Positions 35,422-44,993 of a stretch of DNA of 64,000 nt are shown here, piece after piece (the first letter of the stretch is position 1; each line of letters begins with the position of its first letter). Source of the stretch: Leptolyngbya ohadii IS1 (GTDB lineage: Bacteria > Cyanobacteriota > Cyanobacteriia > Elainellales > Elainellaceae); the NCBI RefSeq assembly GCF_002215035.1, contig NZ_NKFP01000001.1, positions 989,501-1,053,500 of the forward strand. The letters run 5' to 3'. The notes under the pieces were generated by a model. That model did no database searches and was not told where the DNA came from. It was given only the letters and a program-made list of their open reading frames with translations. The translations under genes were made by a program, and so were the position numbers.

Positions 35422-37983
35422 TTACACTCCTGACTCGATCAGTGCTTTGGGCAATGAGAAATAGAATGTAGCACCGCAATCGAGTTCTGCTTCTGCCCAA
35501 ACTCGTCCCCCATGACGACAAACAATGCGTTTTACGTTTGCCAGTCCAATCCCGGTTCCTTCAAATTCATCGGCATCATGCAATCGTTGAAAGATGCCAA
35601 ACAACCGCCCCGCTCGGTTCCTATCGAAGCCTATCCCGTTATCTTGTACTGAAAAAACATATTCGTGTTCAGTTTCAGTGGCGGCGATCGTGATTTGGGT
35701 ATGAGAGCGCGATCGCGTATATTTCAACGCATTCGACAACAAGTTTTGCCACACTAATTTCAGCATGATCGGGTCGCCATAAACTTCCGGCAAAGGGAAT
35801 AGTTGCCACTCAATCGATCGTTCCTTGTTCTCTTGCTGGAATTGATACTGCAATTGAGTTTGTACGGTTTGCAGAAGATCGGTCATGCTAAAGGTGATCT
35901 TGCATAAGTCAGTTCGCGCCATACGTGAAAACGAAAGCAGGGCTTCAATTAGGGTGTCCGCTTCCTGGGTCGTTTGGGTCATTAGCGCAAGATAATCTGC
36001 AATTCCTGATTTGTTCTCCCCCTTCAACTCATCGTTGAGGAGTCGGATTAAGTGATTGAGGCGGTGCAAGGGTGCCCGCAAGTCGTGAGACACCGAATAG
36101 GAAAAAGCTTCCAGCTCTTTGTTAGTGGCTTCCAGTTGAACTGTGCGCTCTTGCACTCGCTGCTCAAGGGTGGCATTCAATTTACGCAATGCTGCCTCTC
36201 GTCGCATCTGTCCTAGCCTGATGTTGGTGTCAATCCGAGCCAGCAACTCACGCGCCGAAAAGGGTTTAACCAAGTAATCATCCGCTCCCGCTTCCAATCC
36301 CTCGACTCGCGATTCTGCTCCGGCACGGGCAGACAGCAGGATAACGGGGATTTCTCTCGTTTGAGGATCAGCCCGTAGCGTTTGCAGAAACTCAAAACCA
36401 TCCAGGTCTGGCATCATTACATCACTCAATACCAGGTCTGGAGGATGATGTTGAATCGCAGCCAGGGCAGCCTGTCCATCGTTGACTGCCTCAACCGTGT
36501 AGCGATCGTCCAACAATCGTTTCACATAGCCGCGCATATCAGCGTTGTCGTCAGCTAGAAGGATGCGAGGAGGAGCGGGAGAATGAGGAAGTGGAACCTG
36601 TTCCTGCTGCCTGACTTTCTCACCTTCCCACTCCTCTACTCCTCCACGATCTTGCGGTAGCCAGCGCATCGCTTCTTCAACATACGAACTGGCTCGAATG
36701 GCGGTTGATGTTCTTGTGGCAGGGATATTAATTGGGTCGGCTAGTAAATGATCCCGTCCAGCAGGAATGTTGATGGTGAAGGTCGTGCCCTGATTCACTT
36801 TGCTTGTGACATGAAGGGTGCCACCCTGTAGCTTAACCAATTCTTGCACCAGAGAAAGCCCAATGCCTGAACCTTCATAACTACGCCCCCGTGCCCCTTT
36901 GACCCGATAAAACCGTTCAAATAGATGGGGCAATTCTTCGGTGGGAATACCTGTCCCTGTGTCGCAGATGCTGAGTTGAATACCCTGTTCTGCCGGGCGC
37001 ATCTGCACTGTGATCGCCCCTTCAAAGGTAAATTTAAACGCATTGGAAAGCAGGTTGAGAACTATCTTTTCCCACATTTCGCGATCGATATAAATGGGTT
37101 CCGGTAGGGGTGGACAATCTACAACTAACTGCATTCCAGCACCCTCGATCGCAGAACGAAACATACTGGCTAAATCAGCGGTATAGGCCGCTAAGTCTGT
37201 AGGTTCGTAGTTGGCTTGAATCCGCTCTGCCTCAATGCGAGAAAAGTCAAGGAGTGTATTGACCAGCTTAAGCAAGCGTTGAGCGTTGCGATGCACCACC
37301 TGTAGCTGTTCTCGTTCTTTTAAGGGCAGTACCCCGTCTGATGCCAGCATTTCCTCTAATGGACCCAGCATCAGGGTTAGAGGTGTGCGAAACTCATGGC
37401 TAATATTGGCAAAAAACTGCGTTTTTAGTTCATCTAAACGGGTAAGTTCTTCTTTTTGCCGTAAGACTTCCCGTTCTAGCCTGCGTTGTTCGGTGACATC
37501 TCGCCCTTCTACGGTCATGAAAACAACCTTTCCCTCCCGATCGCGAATGGGATTAAGGTTGAAATCAACGGTAATGGCTTCCTGTCCGTCTACACCCCCG
37601 ACGGACTCGACATCGTATCGAACAAATTCCCCTTGGGCTGCCCGTCGAATCGCATCTTTGAGCTGTTCCCTGACTTCAGGCGGTGAACTTGCCCACCAGC
37701 GACCCTCCCAGAAAGGGATGCCGTGTACATCACTCCGATTCACTCCTACACTTTGAACTGAAGTGTTGTTTGACTCCCAGCCAATTCCCTGGGTATCACA
37801 CAGCCCACAGAACTGAAACGTGTTGTTCATCGTGACCCGTGCCGTAAGCAAACGCATCAGAGCAGTCTCATATTTCGGTCGCGCTTTTGCGATTTCCTGC
37901 TTGAGCAGCTCAACATCATTCAGGAGATAGTCTTCAGAGTCATCGACAGGTTTGAGGGTTGTAAGGTCATCTAGCCGATTCAT
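35422..37983 (-). CDS. Hybrid histidine kinase with two kinase cores around a receiver domain
   Basis: An 853-residue protein started at the ATG at 37983 (AAGGAGT upstream; the start overlaps the stop of the decayed kinase before it as TGATG). Order: PAS (about 70-175, ending MTVEGRDVTEQRR), HisKA with H196 in ISHEFRTPL, HATPase, receiver (RILLADDNADMRGYV to SDVMMPDLDG), a coiled linker, a second HisKA with H633 in VSHDLRAPL, and a second HATPase. The kinase-receiver-kinase layout lets one protein pass phosphate internally. The following gene at 32093 probably takes part in the same pathway. Confidence 0.93.
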   Translation of the reverse strand: MNRLDDLTTLKPVDDSEDYLLNDVELLKQEIAKARPKYETALMRLLTARVTMNNTFQFCGLCDTQGIGWESNNTSVQSVGVNRSDVHGIPFWEGRWWASSPPEVREQLKDAIRRAAQGEFVRYDVESVGGVDGQEAITVDFNLNPIRDREGKVVFMTVEGRDVTEQRRLEREVLRQKEELTRLDELKTQFFANISHEFRTPLTLMLGPLEEMLASDGVLPLKEREQLQVVHRNAQRLLKLVNTLLDFSRIEAERIQANYEPTDLAAYTADLASMFRSAIEGAGMQLVVDCPPLPEPIYIDREMWEKIVLNLLSNAFKFTFEGAITVQMRPAEQGIQLSICDTGTGIPTEELPHLFERFYRVKGARGRSYEGSGIGLSLVQELVKLQGGTLHVTSKVNQGTTFTINIPAGRDHLLADPINIPATRTSTAIRASSYVEEAMRWLPQDRGGVEEWEGEKVRQQEQVPLPHSPAPPRILLADDNADMRGYVKRLLDDRYTVEAVNDGQAALAAIQHHPPDLVLSDVMMPDLDGFEFLQTLRADPQTREIPVILLSARAGAESRVEGLEAGADDYLVKPFSARELLARIDTNIRLGQMRREAALRKLNATLEQRVQERTVQLEATNKELEAFSYSVSHDLRAPLHRLNHLIRLLNDELKGENKSGIADYLALMTQTTQEADTLIEALLSFSRMARTDLCKITFSMTDLLQTVQTQLQYQFQQENKERSIEWQLFPLPEVYGDPIMLKLVWQNLLSNALKYTRSRSHTQITIAATETEHEYVFSVQDNGIGFDRNRAGRLFGIFQRLHDADEFEGTGIGLANVKRIVCRHGGRVWAEAELDCGATFYFSLPKALIESGV

Positions 37984-38713
37984 CAAATCACTCCTTGGAA
38001 ATTGGGTTCTTGCCATGTTTCTGTGGAGTCGCACAAAGCACTCATTGCTTGCATTAATTTCTGAGGCTCGATCGGTTTAGCAATAGACTTTTGACGACCA
38101 TTGGTTCCGGTTAAAAGTTTTTGTATCCCTGAGTTAGGCAGTTCTGGCTCAAGTTGAGCTGGAGCAGTTCGCTCTAAGAGCATTACGATTGTTCGGAGCA
38201 ATGCTTCTGGTTCTATAGGCTTAGAAATATGTTGCTGAAAACCGATCGATAGAGCCTGATTCCACTCAAGTTCGCTAGCGTAGGCAGTAAGGGCGATCGC
38301 TTTGACCTGCTCTCCCTGTTCTGGCGGCAGCTTTCTGATCTGTTGCATCACCATATAGCGAGCCGACGCTCACTAATGACTCGTGCGGTCTTTTCGGTCA
38401 CGGCTGTAAACACACTACCCACTTGCCTTGTTTCATCTTGAATCGCACCTTTTTGTCCCAACGCTTTGGGATGTTTTGTTGCCTCTAAGATCGGACGATA
38501 GGCATCGTTATAAAACATGACAAGCTCCAGTTCCCACCAAATTAAGACTGGGAATCGGGACATCAGACAGATGCTGAGTGAGGTGCGTAAGCTCTTCGAC
38601 CAAGTTTCAACAGAACCCAGGGGGAGTTGCGACCAGTCGAGTAATTGCATCAGCGCTGCCATCTCGCTGTCACCCACAAAAAGCTGTTCCGTTATTGGGC
38701 AAGACTGGGACAT
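37983..38713 (-). pseudogene. Decayed hybrid histidine kinase
   Basis: The minus strand from 38713 encodes the opening of a PAS-kinase (MAALMQLLDWSQLPLGSVET, then FYNDAYRPILEATKHPKALG), then jumps to TEKTARVISERRLA and stops. A second frame (37983-38354) encodes the end of a receiver domain (VKAIALTAYASELEWNQALS, HISKPIEPEALL). The kinase core and most of the receiver are missing and the frame differs, so at least two deletions have occurred. The remaining reading frame still overlaps the next kinase start, so it may keep that operon translated. Confidence 0.82.
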
Positions 38714-38832
38714 TCTTTGTCTTCTCCGGGTACTGACACAGATGAGCAATTACCGTTAGCAAGCTTTGCTAAATTCACAGAGTAAACACGAAATTCTAAA
38801 ACCTGTGGAGAACGCCCTCATTTGCCTTCTTT

Positions 38833-39159
38833 CTACTTCCCTAAAAAATATTTGTCCAGGAGAAGTTGACTGCTATCTCGTAGCGTGGCGGAGGAGGACT
38901 GGTTGAGCTGATCGATCGCAGAGCGAATCTGCTTTAATGCCAGAGGCGAGGGCTGAATGTGTCCGTTTTCCCAGCGATTAACCGTTTCGTAAGTTACACC
39001 AAGCTCCTGTGCCAATTGCGTTTGAGTTAGCTGCATAAGCTGGCGAAGCTCACAGATTAGATAGCGATACCCTAAGTGCTCCGAGACTGATGTCTTGTGA
39101 CTAGTCGCATTAGAAACAGGTTTCATACAAGTGGGAATATGAGGCTTGTCATATTGCAT
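38833..39159 (-). CDS. XRE-family transcriptional regulator
   Basis: A 108-residue protein with one helix-turn-helix: RQLMQLTQTQLAQELGVTYE and TVNRWENGHIQPSP in the middle, the classic Cro/CI pattern. An N-terminal tail of about 30 residues and a Ser-rich tail flank it. Starting at MKPVSN (39126) is an alternative. It sits alone between the decayed kinase and a 390-bp gap, so its target is unknown. Confidence 0.85.
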   Translation of the reverse strand: MQYDKPHIPTCMKPVSNATSHKTSVSEHLGYRYLICELRQLMQLTQTQLAQELGVTYETVNRWENGHIQPSPLALKQIRSAIDQLNQSSSATLRDSSQLLLDKYFLGK

Positions 39160-39549
39160 GATCCATCAATTAGTAGAGCTAAGAATCTATCCAAAGAGAG
39201 ACGCAGCTTGAAATGCAAGTTTGAGATGTGATGTCGCACTAAATAGGGATAGGGAAAAATCTTACAAAAGCGAGCTATTTTATGAATTTAATGCCGCATT
39301 GATTTTGCACGAAATACAGCACAAACATGGTTTAGAACGCAACTCGCTAGAGTTTGTTCAGCCCTTTAGCCTCTAATTGATAAGTGTTTCAGCCTCAACG
39401 ACTAAAATGAGGGCTCTTTTCTGACTCTGGTCATCTCGTGTCGTGTACCGCAATAAGTGTCCGTAATCCGCCCACGGAGGGTGTAACGATGTTAATGGGA
39501 TCAGCTTAAGAGCATTGTGTAGAGTGAGATTGACGAGCTGCTCGATCGG
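39160..39549. other. Gene-free stretch
   Basis: About 390 bp between the XRE regulator and the P-loop ATPase. No ORF with recognisable similarity or hairpin terminator was seen. Both neighbours read on the minus strand, so the regulator's promoter must lie here. Confidence 0.5.
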
Positions 39550-40134
39550 CTAATGACATCTAGGAGCTATTGATTCTAGTAGGCTTTCGATCTGTCGCAA
39601 ACGCTCTTCTGTAGAACCTCTGGCTTCCAGAATCAGAGGGCGACAAAAGCTGAATAAGTTGAGGGCATCGGTACGAAGAATATCGATGAGCCAGTCATCT
39701 ACTGCAACCCTGAGTGCTTGATCTTCCGCAGCGAACATGGCATTGCTATCCATCCCATCGAGCGGTAAAAACACAATCAAGTCCAGCAGCTCGATTCCAT
39801 CCTGCACCCAATCGAGCGATTGTTCAACCAGTCGTATCGCCTGACGATCGGCGCCGAGGTCGCCGAAAGCAAGCAGGTATGCAATAAAATCGATGGGGCA
39901 TCGCTCATAGATTACTTTCTCGCTGGGCGGGTAATGCCGCAATCGGCACAGGTTGAATTCGAGCTGTCGATAAAAGTCGTCGGCAGAAGGGTCTGCTGCA
40001 AAGATTTCGCCGTAATCCTCCTGGAGGACGGTGTAAGGTTCAGGCTCATGGGCAAAGTCAGGATGAGCTATCAAGAAGTGATCGATGAGCGTGGACTTGC
40101 CAGAGCAATGCGTTCCTGAAACTGCAACTCTCAT
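39550..40134 (-). CDS. P-loop AAA ATPase/kinase-like protein
   Basis: A 194-residue protein started at the ATG complementary to 40132-40134; an in-frame extension upstream has no similarity. It opens MRVAVSGTHCSGKSTLIDHF, with Walker A GTHCSGKS at residues 7-14, and has YERCPIDFIAYLLAFGDL, the lid-type segment of small nucleotide or cofactor kinases of the NadR-like/AAA_28 type. The end holds LILEARGSTEERLRQIESLL. The substrate is not evident. It is a lone gene with no clear operon partner. Confidence 0.78.
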   Translation of the reverse strand: MRVAVSGTHCSGKSTLIDHFLIAHPDFAHEPEPYTVLQEDYGEIFAADPSADDFYRQLEFNLCRLRHYPPSEKVIYERCPIDFIAYLLAFGDLGADRQAIRLVEQSLDWVQDGIELLDLIVFLPLDGMDSNAMFAAEDQALRVAVDDWLIDILRTDALNLFSFCRPLILEARGSTEERLRQIESLLESIAPRCH

Positions 40135-40263
40135 CAGCACAACCTCTGCATATCTTCTCAGTGATAGCCACAAGTACCCGTCTCGCCAGTTTAACACTAA
40201 GGATCAATTGACCCGTGCAACCTCACCCAAAGATCGGCGTACAACGGCTGTGCTCAAGGAAGA

Positions 40264-40509
40264 TTAGCTCTCATCTTTACCGCGCCACGTCCTTTCCTTG
40301 TCGTCGGCACTGCGGAGTGCCACCCGTGCTGAATGTATGCCTGCCCAGAATCCCAGGACAATGCCTGGCAAAAGCTTCCATGAGAAACCTACCCCAACGA
40401 ATGCAAGCTGCGGGCTGGGTGAGAAGAGGATAAGAACAAAGATCCCAACTATGACTGCCACACTGATGAATGAGAATAGGAACGAGACCGTTGCCAAGAA
40501 GTACTTCAT
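40264..40509 (-). CDS. Small membrane protein
   Basis: An 81-residue ORF with two hydrophobic segments (FLATVSFLFSFISVAVIVGI and LLPGIVLGFWAGIHSA) and a charged tail (SADDKERTWRGKDES). No family recognised. The start ATG lies after GGAAAG. The hydrophobic pattern and the charged tail support a real small protein. Confidence 0.5.
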   Translation of the reverse strand: MKYFLATVSFLFSFISVAVIVGIFVLILFSPSPQLAFVGVGFSWKLLPGIVLGFWAGIHSARVALRSADDKERTWRGKDES

Positions 40510-40638
40510 GCTTTCCTTCCACTCCGCCTTGAGTGAGCACCGAACAATTTACTTATTTGTATAGCTGCCCCTACAGAGCAAATCAACAGATTGGTTGCTC
40601 CGAGAAAGCGATAGATCAACAGCAGGGCTGCTATATAT

Positions 40639-40785
40639 TTAAGTCTTAAATTTGCGTTCTAGGATTTTGTCGTGAATATCCAAATAATTCGTCAGATCGT
40701 CGATACGAAGATTACCCTGATGCCGCAGAATGACTTGCAATGCTTTTCCAATGAGAGAGTCTGGTGTTTCATTGTATATAATCAT
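40639..40785 (-). pseudogene. AraC-family regulator fragment
   Basis: A 48-residue frame on the minus strand reads LIGKALQVILRHQGNLRIDD then LTNYLDIHDKILERKFKT, the first helix-turn-helix of an AraC-type DNA-binding domain. The second helix-turn-helix and the sensor domain are missing, and an in-frame stop lies about 30 bases upstream. It lies within a 350-bp gap that otherwise holds no gene. Confidence 0.65.
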
Positions 40786-40861
40786 GCCTATTGATATAGG
40801 GAACAGAAATAACCCGCATCAGCCAGCGCTAATATCTGAGCCAGTAGCGCCACCAATCTGC

Positions 40862-41315
40862 TCAGCGAGTGAGCTTTTGCTGAAGGAACGCAATAATCTC
40901 TCCCCAAGCTGCATCTGTTGCAACTGAATCATAGCGGTATCCGTCGTCTCGCATAAATGTGTGGTCTGCCTCATAAACCAGCGACTTGTGAACTACCCCG
41001 GATTGGTCTAATGCTGCCAAAATCGCTTGCTGTCCCTCTGGTGGTACGTGCGGATCAAGCGTCCCAAAAATTGTTAACACTTCCCCTTGTATCTCACCCA
41101 CTCGATCGATCGTATCAGTCACCCCTCTGCCCAGCTTGCCGCTGTGAATGCCTGTGGGGTAGCAACAAACCGCTGCTTTTACTTCAGAATTCAGGGCAGC
41201 ACGAAATGCCAGATGTCCCCCGATACAGAAACCCATTGCCCCTAATCTGTCAGCAGCCACTGTCTTGTCTGCCTTGAGCCATTCCAAAACAGCCTGGGCA
41301 TCCGCATCATTGAAG
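40862..41315 (-). pseudogene. Dienelactone hydrolase family protein, N-terminus cut off by an IS
   Basis: The surviving 150 residues are the C-terminal two thirds of an alpha/beta hydrolase of the dienelactone hydrolase type. They contain GAMGFCIGGHLAFRAAL, with the catalytic Cys in GFCIGG, FGTLDPHVPPEG with the acid, and YEADHTFMRDDG with the His. All three catalytic positions remain. The frame runs straight into the IS3 end at 41316, and the missing N-terminus is not found on the other side of the element, where a CRISPR array begins. A deletion therefore came with or after the insertion. Confidence 0.85.
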
Positions 41316-41378
41316 TGGTCCCCAAAAACTGGACAGGTAGCTAAGCTCTGAACGTCCTACTTATGCTAGAGGTAGTTT

Positions 41379-41696
41379 ATGGCAAATAAACGCAAACAAT
41401 ACAGTGCCCAATTCAAGGCTAAAGTCGCTCTTGCTGCAATTCGAGGTGAGAAGACGGTTGCAGAGTTAGCAAGCCAGTATGAAGTTCATCCGACGATGAT
41501 CAACAACTGGAAACGGCAACTGCTGGAAGGAGCGAGCAACGTCTTCGAGTCTGGTAGTGCTACTCCCCCTGCACTGGGCGACCAGCAGGCGCAGATTGAT
41601 GAACTGTACCGGCAGATTGGACAACTCAAGGTGGAACGAGATTTTTTAGCCAACAGGTCAGCACAGTTGGGCTTGAAGCTCGAAAAGCCCTGGTGA
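41379..41696 (+). CDS. IS3-family transposase OrfA
   Basis: A 105-residue helix-turn-helix protein with KRKQYSAQFKAKVALAAIRG, EVHPTMINNWKRQLLEGA and a leucine-zipper-like QIDELYRQIGQLKVERDF, the standard OrfA of IS3 elements. Near its end an A-rich CGAAAAGCC site lies where the orfB frame begins; IS3 elements often shift -1 at such a site to make the fused transposase. It binds the IS ends and controls transposition. Confidence 0.92.
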   Translation: MANKRKQYSAQFKAKVALAAIRGEKTVAELASQYEVHPTMINNWKRQLLEGASNVFESGSATPPALGDQQAQIDELYRQIGQLKVERDFLANRSAQLGLKLEKPW

Positions 41697-42520
41697 TAGC
41701 TGACCATCCTGACCTCAGTATTGTGCAGCAATGTCGATTGCTCCAACTTGCCCGTTCCAGCCTGTATTATCAGCCGAAAACCCCGTCAGATGAGGAGTTA
41801 GAGTTACTGCGCCTGATTGACCAGCAGTATTTAGAAACCCCCTTCTATGGCAGTCGCAAGATGACAGTTTTCCTGCAACAACAGGGCTATCGCATTAATC
41901 GCAAACGAACGCAGCGATTAATGCGACAGCTTGGACTCCAGGTGATCTATCCCAAGCCAAACTTGAGCAAGCCCCACCCAGAACATCGGGTTTATCCCTA
42001 TCTGCTACGAGACTTGGCGGTAACAACACCGAATCAAGTTTGGTGTACCGACATCACTTATTTGCCTGTACTCAAAGGACACTTTTATCTGGTTGCCATC
42101 ATGGATTGGTATAGCCGCAAAGTGCTGACATGGCGCATCTCAAACACAATGGACGTAGGGTTCTGCCTGGATGCTCTCCAACAGGCACTATCAGACTATG
42201 ACAAGCCGGAGATTTTTAATTCTGATCAAGGCAGCCAGTTCACAGCGAATGCGTTCACAGGTTGCCTCAAAGCGGCTGAGGTAAACATTAGCATGGATGG
42301 ACGAGGGCGATGTCATGACAATATCTTTATTGAACGGTTGTGACGGTCGATAAAGTACGAGTTAATTTACCTGAAGGCATTTGAGGATGGAAGACATCTA
42401 TATCAGGAGGTTGGGCAATGGTTTGAATGGTACAACCAGGAGAGATTCCATCAAGCACTGGAATACAAAACACCAAATCAGGTGTATTATCAAGACAACG
42501 ATATTGAGAACGTAAGTTAG
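41693..42520 (+). pseudogene. IS3-family transposase OrfB with one internal stop
   Basis: The frame carries SLYYQPKTPSDEELELLRLI, then VWCTDITYLPVLKGHFYLVA, SDQGSQFTANAFTG and a final GRCHDNIFIERL, the DDE integrase core of OrfB. At 42341-42343 a TGA replaces what should be TGG in ERLWRSIKYE. The frame then continues intact (RSIKYELIYLKAFEDG, WYNQERFHQALEYKTPNQ) to 42520. The third catalytic acidic residue lies at or after this point, so the element is probably dead unless the stop is read through. Confidence 0.88.
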
Positions 42521-42611
42521 AACGATACAGAGAATGAAAGTAACCCCTAGTTCTAGAGCTTAGCCTAGCTCCAAAGTTGTCCAGTCGATGGGGTCCACCT
42601 TAGATCGCCAG

Positions 42612-43595
42612 GGCGACGATCATTACCAAACCCTTTCAGGGATTGAAACTTCTTCTGAGAGATTACGTACAGCGTAAAAAGCCGGCGACGATCATTACCA
42701 AACCCTTTCAGGGATTGAAACCCCAGTTCCGGATCGTCTGTTCCGGCGTGTTGAGGGCGACGATCATTACCAAACCCTTTCAGGGATTGAAACCAAGATT
42801 CGGTATCCCCTTCGGGATCTTCAAGGTAGGGCGACGATCATTACCAAACCCTTTCAGGGATTGAAACTTTGTATATCAAGGCTTTCGGGTTTTTTAGTCC
42901 TGGCGACGATCATTACCAAACCCTTTCAGGGATTGAAACAAACTTTTTCACCTCGAAATAAGGCATTACAAATGGCGACGATCATTACCAAACCCTTTCA
43001 GGGATTGAAACCACATAATCACATCGCCGATCGTAATGAAATCAACGGCGACGATCATTACCAAACCCTTTCAGGGATTGAAACAAACAATGAGCTGGCT
43101 TACAAATATCCTCGAATTGGCGACGATCATTACCAAACCCTTTCAGGGATTGAAACCCTGTATGACGCAGACGGCAAAGCACAACAAGTATCAAGGCGAC
43201 GATCATTACCAAACCCTTTCAGGGATTGAAACGGTGTGATGCCTGCTCCCCCTGAAGTTGGCATGAGGCGACGATCATTACCAAACCCTTTCAGGGATTG
43301 AAACTTCTACCAGATCGCGGATCGCATTTCGGCTCGGTGGGCGACGATCATTACCAAACCCTTTCAGGGATTGAAACTAACGAAAGGGGCGATCGTCAGT
43401 GGCTATTGTTACGGGCGACGATCATTACCAAACCCTTTCAGGGATTGAAACTCCAGCCGCAATATCAGATCCAAAGGGAATGATCGGGCGACGATCATTA
43501 CCAAGCCCTTTCAGGGATTGAAACCTGTATCTGCGTCATAACCCAGATATCGCCCGATCGCGCAGATCGTTACTCAACCCTTTCAGGGATTGAAC
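42612..43595 (+). CRISPR. Orphan CRISPR array, 13 good repeats plus one degenerate
   Basis: A 38-bp repeat, beginning GGCGACGATCATTACC and ending TTTCAGGGATTGAAAC, occurs 13 times between 42612 and 43524, with spacers of 34-38 bp (34 most often). Only the thirteenth copy differs, by one base. A fourteenth copy (about 43559-43595) is degenerate and ends GATTGAAC, marking the far end. The leader should therefore lie at the left. Only 14 bp separate the first repeat from the IS3 end at 42597, so the usual AT-rich leader is gone. No cas gene occurs in the window. The ATTGAAAC ending is common in cyanobacteria. Confidence 0.97.
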
Positions 43596-43623
43596 GATAC
43601 TATGGGTTAATTTTTATAGACTA

Positions 43624-44912
43624 GTACTTGGCGGCAGAAGTAAACCTATTATTGAGGGGTAGGGTTTAGAGAATGCTGTATGCCTGGACGCCGCCCGCAA
43701 TCGTTGAGTTTGACCGAGAGTGAAAAAGCCAGCCTCGAACAGATCGTCAAACGTCCGAGTACGCCGCAGCAGATCGCGCAACGGGGACGCATCGTGCTGA
43801 AAGCCAATGAAGGCAAGAATCATGCTCAGATCGCGCGTGAGTTAGATATCAGTCTGGATATGGCAAGGCTATGGCGACACCGCTGGTTAGAGTTAGCCGA
43901 GAGCAACTTGCCGATAGCAGAGCGATTATCCGATGCTGAACGTCCGGGCGCACCAGCGAAATTTACACTGGAACAACAGGTGCAATTAATGGCAATCGCT
44001 TGTGAAGACCCAGGGTTAAGCGGACGACCGATTAGCCATTGGACGGGGCGGGAGCTGGCGGATGAGTTAGTCAAACGGGGCATTGTCGAAAGTATTAGTC
44101 CGCGTCATGTGGAACGGTTGCTGGAGCAAGCCGAAATCAAACCGCACAAAAGCCGTTACTGGCTTCACCCCCCCCTACGACCCAGAATTTGAGACGAAAG
44201 TGGCTGAAGTCTCGCAACTGTACCTGGACGCGCCAACGCTGTTGCAGCAAGGAGAACGGGTGATATCAATCGACGAGATGACGGGGATTCAAGCCTTGCA
44301 ACGCCAGTACACTGATGCACCAACTCGTCCGGGGCAGGTCCAGAAACGCGAGTTTGAGTACATTCGGCATGGCACGCAATGTTTGATTGCCAACTTTGAT
44401 GTCGCCACTGGCAGCATTGTCAGTCCCACGATTGGTGAGCGTCGCACTGAAGCCGATTTTGCCGCTCATGTGCAACAACTCCTGACAAGTGACAAGAGTG
44501 TGCAACGCTGGCATTTGGTAAGTGATTGTCTCAACACTCATCAGTCTGAGAGCTTAGTGCGTCTAGTGGCACAGTGGGAAGGCATCGACACTGACTTGGG
44601 CATCAAAGGCAAGTATGGGATTCTGCAATCGATGCACTCCCGTGCTGCGTTCTTATCCGACCCCACGCATCGCATTGTCTTCCACTACACGCCTAAACAT
44701 TGCTCCTGGCTGAATCAAATTGAGGTGTGGTTCAGTATTTTGACGCGAAAACTGTTGAGGCGTGGCAACTTCTGCTCGAAAGCCGACTTGAAGGGGCAAC
44801 TTTTAGCGTTCATTGACTACTTCAACCAGACGATGGCAAAGCCCCTGCAATGGACGTTTAAGGGTAAATTGTTGGTAATCTAATTCGTTGGCTTACTTGT
44901 GCCGCCAAGTAC
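43624..44912 (+). mobile_element. IS630-family insertion sequence
   Basis: A 1289-bp element with inverted ends of about 23 bp, GTACTTGGCGGCAGAAGTAA on the left and its near-perfect complement at 44890-44912. It is flanked by TA on both sides (43622-43623 and 44913-44914), as expected for IS630. It lies just beyond the degenerate end of the CRISPR array. Confidence 0.93.
43680..44883 (+). pseudogene. IS630-family transposase, frameshifted at a C run
   Basis: The first frame (43680-44192) holds the helix-turn-helix half, with EQIVKRPSTPQQIAQRGRIV and GKNHAQIARELDISLDMARL. The second frame, ending 44883, holds the DDE half, with [28 protein letters not shown] and [20 protein letters not shown]. 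They meet at a run of eight C (44168-44175). A run of seven C would give a continuous [11 protein letters not shown] join, so one C has been gained, or the product depends on slippage. Confidence 0.88.
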
Positions 44913-44993
44913 TAGCGAGTAACGATACTATCTCATCGATAAGATTCTGATAGCCCTTCAAGGCGCTCCTGAATTCTATTGAGGAAGAAAGCG

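Larger units (their letters stand above)
41316..42597 (+). mobile_element. IS3-family insertion sequence
   Basis: About 1.28 kb bounded by imperfect inverted ends, TGGTCCCCAAAAACTGGACA on the left and the matching TGTCCAGTCGATGGGGTCCA on the right. It carries an orfA/orfB pair in the two-frame layout of IS3. No target duplication is visible: left flank ATTGAAG and right flank CCTTAGA differ, so one side has been rearranged. It separates the cut hydrolase gene from the CRISPR array. Confidence 0.88.

Noticed and set aside
42643-43483. Repeated frames reading TIITKPFQGLK
   Set aside because: They are translations of the CRISPR repeat, not a repeat protein.
43593-44931. AACGATACTAT at both flanks of the IS630 element as a long target duplication
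   Set aside because: The copies do not abut the IS ends, and IS630 duplicates only TA, which is present. Likely coincidence.
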